From positions 1 to 64,000 of the forward strand of contig CANFXW010000009.1 in NCBI GenBank assembly GCA_947451145.1: DNA of 64,000 nucleotides. Direction: 5' to 3'. This document shows, one piece after another, positions 55,066 through 63,495 of the stretch. Numbering within the stretch: the first letter of the stretch is position 1; each line of letters opens with the position of its first letter. The DNA is from Sphingomonadaceae bacterium. Its GTDB lineage: Bacteria > Pseudomonadota > Alphaproteobacteria > Sphingomonadales > Sphingomonadaceae. The position numbers and the translations under genes were made by a program. The notes under the pieces were generated by a model. It worked only from the letters and a program-made list of their open reading frames with translations, had not been told where the DNA came from and made no database searches.

Positions 55066-57048
55066 TCAGGGACAGGTGGCAAGTTGCGGCGCTTCGGGCA
55101 AGCTTCCTGTGCGCCGGGCGGCGCGATAGGTCAGCCCGAACCCGCGCCCGAAAAGCGTGTCAGACTTGCGCTCGCCGCTCGCCGGACATGGCGTGTTCGG
55201 CCAGGCGAATGACAGGCGGGCGGTGAAATCGAGCTTGCCTTTGCCGGCAATCAGATCGGCGATGGCCCCGGCCTCGGTGCCCGGCAGGAAGCCGGCAACG
55301 AAGGCGTCCGAGCGGTTGATCAGGTCAGTCGCGTAAACCGTACGGCCCGAATAGAGCACGGTAATCACCGGAGCGCCTTTGCCCTTCACGCGATCAAGCA
55401 GGGCAAGCTGTTCAGGATAGCGCGCCGCGTGCGAGAGCAGCGCCGGGAAGCGGACGTCGCCCTTCATCTCAGCATGCGGCGTCTCACCCAGAACAGCGAC
55501 CACGGCATCATACTGACCCGGGTCAACGCCCTGCCCGTCCTTCGAATAGGTTACGTTGGCCGATCCATAAACCCGGCGCAGCCCACCCAGTAGCGTCTCG
55601 CCTACCGGGAAATCGGCGTTATTGGTTTCATCGCCTTGCCAAGTGATGGACCAGCCGCCGACCTGTTCGGGAAAGCTATCCGCGCCATTGCCAACAACCA
55701 GCACGCGCTTGGCATGGGAAAGGGGCAGAGCCGCATGGTCATTCTTGAGCAGGACCACCGATTTGCGCACCGCTTCCTGTCCGAGCGGGCGATTGCTTAC
55801 AGCGTCCTGCTGTGCGTTGAAGCGTCCCGCTGATGTTGGCCGGTCAAAAAGGCCCATGCGGAATTTTACGCGCAGGATCCGCGTTACCGCATCATCGATC
55901 CGCGCCATCGGAATGGCGCCCGAACGGACATCGGCAACGGTCTTGGCGATGAATGTTTTCCAGTCATCGGGAACCATGAACAGGTCGATCCCGGCGTTGA
56001 CCGATTGAACGCAGCGATCACGCTCGCAGCCCTGAACCTGTTCGATGGCGTTCCAGTCCGAAACGACAAGGCCGTCGAAACCAAGCTTCTGCTTCAACAC
56101 GCCGGTGACCAGCGCCGCATTGCCGTGCATCTTGCCCAAGGGCTTCAGCCCGCTTTCGTTCAGGCTGTTGTAGCTGACCATGACCGTTTGAACGCCGGCA
56201 TCAAGCGCGGCGTAGTACCCCTTGCCGTGCACGGCCGCGAGCTGCGCCGCCGATGCCTGATTTTCGCCCTGGTCAATGCCAAGGTGCGTTCCGCCGTCGC
56301 CAACAAAATGCTTGGCCGTGGCCAGAACATCGCCATCACCCTTCAGCGTGCCCTGAAGGCCGCGAATGATTGCGCTGCCATTGCGTGCAACCTCAACCGG
56401 GTCGCTCGAATAACTCTCATAGGCTCTGCCCCAGCGCTGGTTCTGAACGACAGCCAGAGTTGGCGCAAAAGCCCAGTTGATGCCGGTGGCGCGCACGGCC
56501 TTGCCGGTTGCCTGCCCGATCCGGCGCAGCAGTTCCGGATCGTGCGCTGCGCCAAGTCCGATGTTGTGCGGATAGATTGTCGCACCAGTGACATTATTGT
56601 GCCCATGCACCGCATCGGTGCCCCAGATCAGTGGCACCGGTACTTTCATGTCGCTGGCGAGCGAGGCGCGGGAGAAATCGTCGGCCAATTTGGCCCAGTC
56701 TGCCACCGCCGCGTGCTTGTTCATTTGCGGCCAGCTGCCACCACCGTTGAGGATCGAGCCGATATAGTACTGGCGCACCTGTTCGGGGGTGATCGACCGG
56801 ATTTCAGGCTGGGTCATCTGCCCGACCTTCTGTTCCAGCGTCATGCCCGCAACGATTGCCGAAATCCGCTTTTCGATCGCCGGATCAAGGCGGCTGGCCG
56901 CCTTGCGGCGCGGCCAGGCGGCAATCTCGTGCGCTTGATCAGCGGTCCAATGCGAAGCGGGAGCCGCACGGTGCGTGGCTTTGCCGTCCGCAGCAATTCC
57001 GCCCGCCAGCATGCCCGCAGCAATCAGTATTTTCAGGCCTTTAGGCAT
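55066..57048 (-). CDS. Glycoside hydrolase family 3 beta-glucosidase
   Basis: This 660-aa exported enzyme has a signal peptide (GLKILIAAGMLAGGIAADGK). The GH3 N-domain has PLIWGTDAVHGHNNVTGATI and ATAKHFVGDGGTHLGIDQGE, and the nucleophile Asp in GLVVSDWNAIEQV. The C-domain has VVLLKNDHAALPLSHAKRVL and DAFVAGFLPGTEAGAIADLI. It removes terminal glucose from beta-linked oligosaccharides. Start ATG 57048; ATG 57063 is also in frame. It is separated from the receptor by a 148-bp gap containing a stem-loop. Confidence 0.93.
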   Translation of the reverse strand: MPKGLKILIAAGMLAGGIAADGKATHRAAPASHWTADQAHEIAAWPRRKAASRLDPAIEKRISAIVAGMTLEQKVGQMTQPEIRSITPEQVRQYYIGSILNGGGSWPQMNKHAAVADWAKLADDFSRASLASDMKVPVPLIWGTDAVHGHNNVTGATIYPHNIGLGAAHDPELLRRIGQATGKAVRATGINWAFAPTLAVVQNQRWGRAYESYSSDPVEVARNGSAIIRGLQGTLKGDGDVLATAKHFVGDGGTHLGIDQGENQASAAQLAAVHGKGYYAALDAGVQTVMVSYNSLNESGLKPLGKMHGNAALVTGVLKQKLGFDGLVVSDWNAIEQVQGCERDRCVQSVNAGIDLFMVPDDWKTFIAKTVADVRSGAIPMARIDDAVTRILRVKFRMGLFDRPTSAGRFNAQQDAVSNRPLGQEAVRKSVVLLKNDHAALPLSHAKRVLVVGNGADSFPEQVGGWSITWQGDETNNADFPVGETLLGGLRRVYGSANVTYSKDGQGVDPGQYDAVVAVLGETPHAEMKGDVRFPALLSHAARYPEQLALLDRVKGKGAPVITVLYSGRTVYATDLINRSDAFVAGFLPGTEAGAIADLIAGKGKLDFTARLSFAWPNTPCPASGERKSDTLFGRGFGLTYRAARRTGSLPEAPQLATCP

Positions 57049-57096
57049 GCTCGTCACAATCATCCAAATCGGGTATGAAACAGGCGGTTGCACGGC

Positions 57097-57169
57097 CGGA
57101 TCGTCCAAAACCCTCATCCAGCTGCCATTTCTCAGGTGTCAGAAATGGCAGCCGGTGCTGAACGATCCG
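57097..57169 (-). other. Nested stem-loop between receptor and GH3 genes
   Basis: A perfect 12-bp stem, GCTGCCATTTCT (57121-57132) with AGAAATGGCAGC (57141-57152), has an 8-nt loop. It is enclosed by a second pair, CGGATCGT (57097-57104) and ACGATCCG (57162-57169). It lies inside the presumed operon just after the TonB receptor stop, with no T-tract. It may mark an mRNA processing or partial termination point giving more receptor than enzyme. Confidence 0.6.
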
Positions 57170-57196
57170 ACCGGCTTCCCAGTCAGTGCGACCCGA

Positions 57197-60079
57197 CTAG
57201 TACTTGTAGCTCACGCCCAACATGTATTGGCGACCGTACTTTTCAAAAGTCTCGGGCAGTGCCGCGCCTGACGCCGTATGTGTACCCGAAGAATCCAGTC
57301 CGAGTCGGGTTCGATAGGGCGAGTCGAGCACGTTGTTGACCTGAAGCTGCAGGCCGAGACCCGCAAGGCTTGATCCCTCCTGGAAGGTGTAACCGATCTG
57401 TGCGTCAAGCTGACGATCCGGTAGAATCTCGGTATATGCCAGATTGGTGAACAGCGCGACGACCTCACCCTTGTATGCTGACCGATACTTATAGCTGGCA
57501 CGCGCCTGGAAGCCGTTCTTCTCAAAATATCCGGTAAGGTTGTAAACCCAATCAGAAAGTCCGGGAATGCGCACTATCGATGTAGTTGCTGTCGGGTTCA
57601 AATTGGAGTCGGTATAGGCAACGGAGCCGCTTGCGCCGAAACCATCCAGCAGGCTGGTTAGGCGTCCGAACTCAAGTGCGCCGCTCAGTTCCACGCCACG
57701 GACATAGCCCCCCTTGCCATTTGCGGGCGCGGACAAGGTGCCAATCGGGCTGACGATCACCCCCGCTGGAATTGAACCGACCGACGTCGGCGGAATGGGG
57801 AATCCCGAGAAATCAGCGGCAATATTCTGCGTGTAAATGTAATTGTCGAGCCACTTGTAGAACCCGCCGACGCTGATGTAGCTGGCTTTGCCAATGTACC
57901 ATTCATAGGCGGCATCAAGTTCCTTGGCCCGCCAAGGCTCAAGGTTCGGATTGCCGCCCGAAGCGGACCATGGGTTAACTACCTTGCCGGGAGCGCAACT
58001 TGAGCTGCCTGAACAGACGCTGTTGTTGAAACCGGGCGTGAAATTCGCGCGCATGTCGTCCATGCGCGGACGCGCCATGACCTTGGCCGCGGCAAGACGA
58101 AAACGGTGTCCACCTCCCAGATCGTAAATTAGGTTCAGGCTTGGAAGTATATCGGTATAGGAAGCCGAAATCTGTGCAGGTGCGACAACGATCGGCGATA
58201 CGGTCGCGTTAATGCGCAAACCACCCGATGATTGCTTCTGACTAACTACCTGCAGGCCAATATTACCATGCAGGTTGCCACTTTCGATGTTCGCTTTGAA
58301 CTTTAATGTCAAAACATCTTCAGTGATCTTCCATGACTTATCGTAGTGATTGGCATCCTGGAGTTGCACCTGATTATAGTACGTGTCTAGAGCAGATGGC
58401 AGATTCCAAGCTATGACATTGCCAAACCCTGCAAAATCGAGGGATGTTGGCTGGCCAACAAATTGTGAACCAATCAGCGATTGAGCGCGGCTATTTTTGA
58501 GGAACAAATCGATTTCATCGACCGATTTTGTTTTTTCGCGATGGGTAAAGTTTACGCCTGCCTCAACCTTTGAGAAAAAGCCGCCAATTTCATGACCCAA
58601 CATCAGGTCTACTGCGCCGACGGTTTCCTTGACGTGCGGTGACTTTAGCAATCCGTCATGACCCCATCCGCCCCAAGGAGCGCGATCACCCAGCGAGACC
58701 TTGCTGGCGTCCGAATAGTTCAGCCCAAAGTTGGTGTATGAAGGGAAGCCATCCAGCGGGATTGAGAAGTCGTAATGGTCAAGAACACGATTTCCGAATG
58801 CCCCGAGACCAGCGCCAGCGTAAGTTTCAATATAGGTTTCGTCGCGCTTATTGCTTGAATAGCTCAAATCAGCGGTAAAATTCGTGCGGTCGTCAAGCTT
58901 GAACTGATTGTTCAAACCAATCGAAAACAGTTCATCTTTGCGGGAATTTGAATCGTTCCGCAGGATCGGCACGACATTGTTGAAATGACCAGACGTACCC
59001 AGGGCTGAACCACCAACCGTGGTGGTCTGCTCATTCGTGAACGTGGCGTTGTCAGACCAGGAATTGGAAAACCACTGTGCGCCCCGGCTTACCTGCTGCT
59101 GTTCAAAGCGAGAATAGTACAGATCGAGGGTTGAATGGACACTGTCGCTGGGTTTCCATTCCAGAGTTCCCATCACACCATCGCGCTTATTCCGCTGATT
59201 GACCGCGAAGATTTCTTCCCCATTCAGTTGCAGTGCCGTGGCAGCAGAGGAAGGGCTTACGACGGGTGGAGTGCCGAAATTGAATGGCTCATAGCCATAT
59301 GCCTTGTAATGATTGACGTGGCTCGGCGCATCCAAATGCGCATAGCCAAGCGACCAACCGAGCGTTCCATCCTTATTTTGATCCACGTAGCTAATGCTGC
59401 CGCGACCACCGAATTTCGAGAGATCCTTGTTGCGGCCGCCGCCCTGATCCAATTCGCCGCGCAGGTTGACCGAAATCACCCGCTTGCCCAGTGATAGAGG
59501 GCGCAAGGTGCGCATGTCGACGGTTCCCGCCAAACCCATGCCTGAAACATCGGCATCAGGTGTCTTGTAGACGACAACGCCGGACATGAGTTCTGACGGA
59601 TACTGGTCAAATTCAACTGCGCGATTGTAGCCGGAGCTCGCTTGGGCGCGGCCATTCAACAGAACAGTTGTAAAATCTGGTGCAAGTCCACGAACAGAAA
59701 TGATTTCAGCCCGACCGCCAACACGTTGTGCCGCAAGTCCCGGGAGGCGAGCAATCGAGTCTGCAATGGAAACATCAGGAAGCTTGCCAATTTCTTCGGC
59801 CGAAACTGCTTCGACAATGCTGGATTCAAGTTTCTTCACATTGAGCGCATTGGCGATTCCATAGCGAATGCCCGACACAACGATCACACCGTTTTCGTCT
59901 GTTACCGCGCCGTCAGCAGCCTTTGCGGCATCGCCAGCCGGAGCATCGTCCGCTGCGGTCGCAGCCCATGCGGCCTGCGGCGTCATCGCGATCAGCGCCA
60001 GGGTTGAAACCGCCGCTGCGCCGAACCGGTAGAGGTTGGGCATGTGATTCGAATCATCTTTCAGTGCTGTCAGGCGCAT
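57197..60079 (-). CDS. TonB-dependent receptor (carbohydrate locus)
   Basis: This outer-membrane receptor of about 960 aa has a signal peptide (LYRFGAAAVSTLALIAMTPQ, then AAWAAT). The plug domain has LPDVSIADSIARLPGLAAQR, GGRAEIISVRGLAPDFTTVL and YPSELMSGVVVYKTPDADVS. A 22-strand-type barrel follows, ending GRQYMLGVSYKY with a terminal aromatic. The plug matches the sphingomonad/Caulobacter sugar-receptor group. Start 60079 has GGGG at good spacing; the ATG at 60043 (MPNLYRFG) is the alternative. The barrel-coding part is AT-richer than the flanks. Operator B lies 89 bp upstream. Confidence 0.92.
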   Translation of the reverse strand: MRLTALKDDSNHMPNLYRFGAAAVSTLALIAMTPQAAWAATAADDAPAGDAAKAADGAVTDENGVIVVSGIRYGIANALNVKKLESSIVEAVSAEEIGKLPDVSIADSIARLPGLAAQRVGGRAEIISVRGLAPDFTTVLLNGRAQASSGYNRAVEFDQYPSELMSGVVVYKTPDADVSGMGLAGTVDMRTLRPLSLGKRVISVNLRGELDQGGGRNKDLSKFGGRGSISYVDQNKDGTLGWSLGYAHLDAPSHVNHYKAYGYEPFNFGTPPVVSPSSAATALQLNGEEIFAVNQRNKRDGVMGTLEWKPSDSVHSTLDLYYSRFEQQQVSRGAQWFSNSWSDNATFTNEQTTTVGGSALGTSGHFNNVVPILRNDSNSRKDELFSIGLNNQFKLDDRTNFTADLSYSSNKRDETYIETYAGAGLGAFGNRVLDHYDFSIPLDGFPSYTNFGLNYSDASKVSLGDRAPWGGWGHDGLLKSPHVKETVGAVDLMLGHEIGGFFSKVEAGVNFTHREKTKSVDEIDLFLKNSRAQSLIGSQFVGQPTSLDFAGFGNVIAWNLPSALDTYYNQVQLQDANHYDKSWKITEDVLTLKFKANIESGNLHGNIGLQVVSQKQSSGGLRINATVSPIVVAPAQISASYTDILPSLNLIYDLGGGHRFRLAAAKVMARPRMDDMRANFTPGFNNSVCSGSSSCAPGKVVNPWSASGGNPNLEPWRAKELDAAYEWYIGKASYISVGGFYKWLDNYIYTQNIAADFSGFPIPPTSVGSIPAGVIVSPIGTLSAPANGKGGYVRGVELSGALEFGRLTSLLDGFGASGSVAYTDSNLNPTATTSIVRIPGLSDWVYNLTGYFEKNGFQARASYKYRSAYKGEVVALFTNLAYTEILPDRQLDAQIGYTFQEGSSLAGLGLQLQVNNVLDSPYRTRLGLDSSGTHTASGAALPETFEKYGRQYMLGVSYKY

Positions 60080-60167
60080 TAGCCATCCCCCATGTCACCC
60101 TTGGAAAACGGGTGAATTCCATCCCATTGCCTGCCGCTTTTTGCGGCCATTCGCCAAGACACCAATC

Positions 60168-60183
60168 TTGGAAGCGCTTCCAA
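60168..60183. promoter_or_regulatory. Predicted LacI-family operator B
   Basis: TTGGAAGCGCTTCCAA is a perfect 16-bp palindrome in the gap between the LacI gene end (60260) and the receptor start (60079). It is the best copy of the three sites and would control the receptor-GH3-halogenase-GH30-permease operon. Confidence 0.82.
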
Positions 60184-60259
60184 CTTGCCATGGCAGGGCT
60201 TGTCGCGTCAAGACCGGATCAAATATTTTCTGAATGCTCCGTCTGCAGGCGGCCGGAAA

Positions 60260-61306
60260 TCAACCCGGAACGACGCTGGATTCCCGCAGGACCAGGTTGT
60301 GTCCCACCACTTCCGCATTGGGCAAACGGGCCGCATCATTGGTCTGCGAAATCACGTCTGTCAGGCGCTCGACCGCCCGCTCGCCAATCCGGCGCAAGGG
60401 CTGGTGGACCGTTGTCAGCGGCGGCCAGACAATCTCTGATACCGGTGAATCGTCAAACCCGGTGATCGCCACGTCCTCCGGAATACGCAGTTCAGCCTTG
60501 TGTGCAGCCAGCAGGGCTCCCGCAGCCATATCGTCGTTGGCACAGACAATCGCGGTTGGTCTGGATGGGCTGGCAAGGATGCGCTGGGCGCACTCGATCC
60601 CCGAACGGAAGGTGAAGTTCCCCCGCTCCTCCATAATGTCACCGGGCTCAAGCCCGAATTCGGTGAGCGCAGTGACGAAGCCTTCGAAACGGCGTTCGGC
60701 CGAGATATGTCGCTCAAGGCCGTGGACAAAGGCAAAGGTGCGGTGGCCCTGGGCCAGCAGATGGCAGCCGATATCGTGCCCGGCCAGCCAATCATCGATC
60801 CCCAATGTTGGCGTAATTTCAGCAACTTGGGGGCCGCCTGCGATGCAGATAGTCGGGCAGCCCAACTGGATCGCAGCGGCGACAAGCTGAAGGTTGTCGG
60901 AAAACGGCGGGGTAAGCACAAGCCCTTCGCACTGGGTCTCGCGGATGAATGAAAGGATGGTCGCAGCCGCCATCGGATCGTTCTGGTTCACGATCGACGT
61001 TGATAGCTGCATGCCGCGCTTGGCCGCCGCGCGTGTGGCCCCCAGTTCGATGGCAGAGCTGTAATAGGAGTTGGGCTCGGTATCGAAGTCCGAACCATGG
61101 ATGAGCGCGATCCGGTGGCTGGACCTTCCCGCGAGATTGCGGGCCTGCAGGTTGACCTTGTAATCCAGCATTTCGACCGCGCGCAAAACCTTTGCCCGCA
61201 CTTCGTCACGCACATTCGGCTTGTCATTGAGCACGCGCGAAACGGTCGTTCGCCCAACCCCGGCAAGCGACGCCACATCATCGATCGTCGGCTTGTCTAC
61301 AGTCAC
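60260..61306 (-). CDS. LacI-family transcriptional regulator
   Basis: This 348-aa regulator has an N-terminal HTH (TIDDVASLAGVGRTTVSRVL, residues ~6-25) and hinge helix (LDYKVNLQARNLAG). The periplasmic-binding-like effector domain has FDTEPNSYYSSAIELGATRA, PTAIVCANDDMAAGALLAAH and VAITGFDDSPVSEIVWPPLT. The start is taken at GTG 61306, directly before TVDKPTIDD; the ribosome site is weak. The effector is probably a glucose-containing sugar from the locus. Sites at 49746, 60168 and 61408 are its likely operators, one of them in its own promoter. Confidence 0.92.
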   Translation of the reverse strand: MTVDKPTIDDVASLAGVGRTTVSRVLNDKPNVRDEVRAKVLRAVEMLDYKVNLQARNLAGRSSHRIALIHGSDFDTEPNSYYSSAIELGATRAAAKRGMQLSTSIVNQNDPMAAATILSFIRETQCEGLVLTPPFSDNLQLVAAAIQLGCPTICIAGGPQVAEITPTLGIDDWLAGHDIGCHLLAQGHRTFAFVHGLERHISAERRFEGFVTALTEFGLEPGDIMEERGNFTFRSGIECAQRILASPSRPTAIVCANDDMAAGALLAAHKAELRIPEDVAITGFDDSPVSEIVWPPLTTVHQPLRRIGERAVERLTDVISQTNDAARLPNAEVVGHNLVLRESSVVPG

Positions 61307-61407
61307 TGTCTGGTCTGAACTTGCATGATAGTCGGCCCCTCGGGGTTTCTTGCAGGATGATGCCAGCCTGACAAGACCCGGCCTGTAATCAGCAACAGGC
61401 AGTGATG

Positions 61408-61424
61408 TTGGAAGCGCTTCCCAA
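61408..61424. promoter_or_regulatory. Predicted LacI-family operator C
   Basis: TTGGAAGCGCTTCCCAA keeps the 12-bp palindromic core GGAAGCGCTTCC (61410-61421), with one extra C in the right arm. It sits between the divergent LacI gene (start 61306) and the DUF6445 gene (start 61442), so it could mediate both autoregulation and control of the DUF6445-cupin pair. Confidence 0.75.
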
Positions 61425-61441
61425 TGCAGGCAGGATATGGG

Positions 61442-62170
61442 ATGCTGCCAAGCGCGATGACTGACGAGATTCCCCTGTCCGGCCAAGAACCCTCTCCCCG
61501 GGTTACAGCCTTCACGGTGGGCGACGAAATGAGCCCCGTCGCCATCATCGACAACTTCGCGCCCGATCCTCATGCCTTGCGATCAATCGCGGCCGCTTGC
61601 GATTGGCGGCAGCTGGGCGATTTCTATCCCGGGCCGCGCGCGGAAACCGGGGCTGCCTATCTGGCAAGCGTCGCCCCCCTGCTGCGGGCCGTGCTTCGCC
61701 GGATTTTTGGCATTACCGGCAAGGCGGATGTCCAGCGCAGTTACTTTTCACTGGCCAATACGCCGCCGCAGGCCTTGTCGCTTGCCCAGCGTATCCCCCA
61801 TGTCGATTCCTATCACACAGGTCAGGTAGCGATGGTTCACTACCTCTGCGGGCCGGAGCTGGGAGGAACCGACTTTTATCGCCACCGCTCGACCGGTTTT
61901 GAACGGGTGGATGAGGCGCGCGAGGATCGCTACCACGCCGCGCTGGAGCAGGACTTTGCGCGGCTGGGCCAGCCGGTGCCCGGCTACATTGCCGAAAACT
62001 CACCCTTGTTTGAACGGATCGGAACTTGCGATGCCGCGTTCAATCGAGCGGTTCTGTTCCCCGGGAACCTGCTCCACTGCGCCTCGCTTGATGGCGTGCT
62101 GTTGCCATCTGGCATAACCGGTGGAAGGTTGACGATCGCCGCATTCATCCTGCCTGTCGAAGGAACATGA
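61442..62170 (+). CDS. DUF6445 family protein, putative Fe(II)/2OG oxygenase fold
   Basis: This protein of about 242 aa has SPVAIIDNFAPDPHALRSIA near the N-terminus, the usual start of DUF6445 and related prolyl-hydroxylase-like domains. An HxD pair occurs in RIPHVDSYHTGQ (His120, Asp122). A distal histidine is in LFPGNLLHCASLDG (His212), followed by Arg229 in ITGGRLTIAAF. This layout fits an iron/2-oxoglutarate site, but the family function is not established. The start is ATG 61442 with AGGA at good spacing; ATG 61457 and 61424 are alternatives. It is 3 bp before the cupin gene. Confidence 0.82.
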   Translation: MLPSAMTDEIPLSGQEPSPRVTAFTVGDEMSPVAIIDNFAPDPHALRSIAAACDWRQLGDFYPGPRAETGAAYLASVAPLLRAVLRRIFGITGKADVQRSYFSLANTPPQALSLAQRIPHVDSYHTGQVAMVHYLCGPELGGTDFYRHRSTGFERVDEAREDRYHAALEQDFARLGQPVPGYIAENSPLFERIGTCDAAFNRAVLFPGNLLHCASLDGVLLPSGITGGRLTIAAFILPVEGT

Positions 62171-62173
62171 GCC

Positions 62174-63184
62174 ATGGGACAAGGCATCGATGAAGTAACC
62201 TGCACCGCCGGTACTGATTACCATGATCTGGTCCTGGCAAGTGACCAGCCGCTCGTCTTGCGGGGGCTGGCAAACCATTGGCCGATCGTTGCCGCCGCGC
62301 GGACAAGCGATGCAGCAGTGCTTGCCTATCTGCGCGCAGGGGCGAGTGAAGCGCCCGTCCAGTTCGTTGTCGCGCCACCGGGCTCGGGCGGACGAATGCA
62401 TTACGACGATGACATGCGCGGCTTCAATTTTCGCCGCGGACAGGCCCCGCTGGGACCACTGCTTGATGAGCTCGCGCGGCTTTCTGGCGAAACCGATGCC
62501 GCGGCAATGGCCGCACAGGGCGTGCTGGCCGAGCAGGCGGCCCCGGGCTTCTGCGATGAGAACCGGCTTGATTGGCTCCCGGCCACGGCAAAGGCGCGGC
62601 TCTGGATTGGCAACCGGATCGAAGTGGCCATCCATAGTGATCCTGCTGACAACATTGCCTGCGTTGCCGCAGGGCGCAGGCGGTTTACCCTGTTCGCTCC
62701 CGAACAGCTGCCAAACCTCGCCATGGGACCATTTGATCCAACCCCTGCTGGAACGCCGATCGGCATGGCCGATCCGCTAAGGCCGGATTTTGATCGCTTC
62801 CCCCGCTTCAGGCAGGCCATGGACAGTGCCTTGTCCGCCGAACTGCTGCCCGGCGACGGGATCTTCATTCCCTATCACTGGTATCACCACGTCCAGTCAC
62901 TTGATCCGGTCTCGATACTGGTGAACCACTGGTGGAACGATGCGCCTGCCGATGGCGGATCGCCGTGGGATGCGATGCTTCACGCGATCATGGCAATCAG
63001 GCATCTGCCGCCAAACCAGAGACAGGCGTGGCAGGCGATGTTCAGCCACTACGCCTTCCTTGCGAGTGGTGATCCCCGGGAGCATTTGCCCGCGCACATC
63101 CATGGCGTCCTCGGCGCCGAAAGTCCGGCCGACCGTTTGGCCATACGCCAGATGCTGCTCAAGAATCTGTCAGGACGGCAATGA
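62174..63184 (+). CDS. Cupin-8 (JmjC-like) putative Fe(II)/2OG oxygenase, copy 2
   Basis: This 336-aa protein is a paralogue of the 48635-49672 gene. Shared blocks include ACVAAGRRRFTLF, IFIPYHWYHHVQSLDPVSIL and GSPWDAMLHAIMAIRHLPPN. The ligands are His154 and Asp156 in VAIHSDPADNIACV plus a distal His near 238. The operon with DUF6445 under operator C places two candidate oxygenases together. Such cupin-8 genes recur next to halogenase-like genes in TonB receptor loci; the target is unknown. Confidence 0.87.
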   Translation: MGQGIDEVTCTAGTDYHDLVLASDQPLVLRGLANHWPIVAAARTSDAAVLAYLRAGASEAPVQFVVAPPGSGGRMHYDDDMRGFNFRRGQAPLGPLLDELARLSGETDAAAMAAQGVLAEQAAPGFCDENRLDWLPATAKARLWIGNRIEVAIHSDPADNIACVAAGRRRFTLFAPEQLPNLAMGPFDPTPAGTPIGMADPLRPDFDRFPRFRQAMDSALSAELLPGDGIFIPYHWYHHVQSLDPVSILVNHWWNDAPADGGSPWDAMLHAIMAIRHLPPNQRQAWQAMFSHYAFLASGDPREHLPAHIHGVLGAESPADRLAIRQMLLKNLSGRQ

Positions 63185-63288
63185 TGGTGCCAGCAAACGG
63201 GCCAACAACGCGTTTGGCAAGCTCTTAGCTGGTTCCTGCCATCGTAGCCAAAGCGGGGCTGGCGCATCAGCTATCAACTGAAGATCCG

Positions 63289-63459
63289 GTGCGAATTCTC
63301 GCCGCCTGCCTGTCAAACCGCCTTGCCATGGATGCGGCGGCTGGCATCCGTAACGCCGTGGTGCTGAGTTCCGGATTTGGAGAAGCCGGCGAAGAAGGTG
63401 CCGCTCTCCAGCGCGAACTCTTGGAAAAGTGCGCAGTGGCGGGCTGGCGGTCTACGTCT
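63289..63459 (+). pseudogene. Relic of an NDP-forming acyl-CoA synthetase (CoA-binding domain)
   Basis: About 45 codons match the CoA-ligase domain of NDP-forming acetyl/acyl-CoA synthetases: AAGIRNAVVLSSGFGEAGEE followed by GAALQRELLEKCAVAGWR. In intact proteins the next residues are a conserved LGPN, which is missing; the frame stops soon after. Nothing recognisable precedes it, and the 312-bp gap (63184-63496) holds no other gene. It is a degraded fragment, not a functional gene. Confidence 0.7.
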
Positions 63460-63495
63460 GAGCGCGCATAATCTGCAACCCGGACGATGCGCCGG

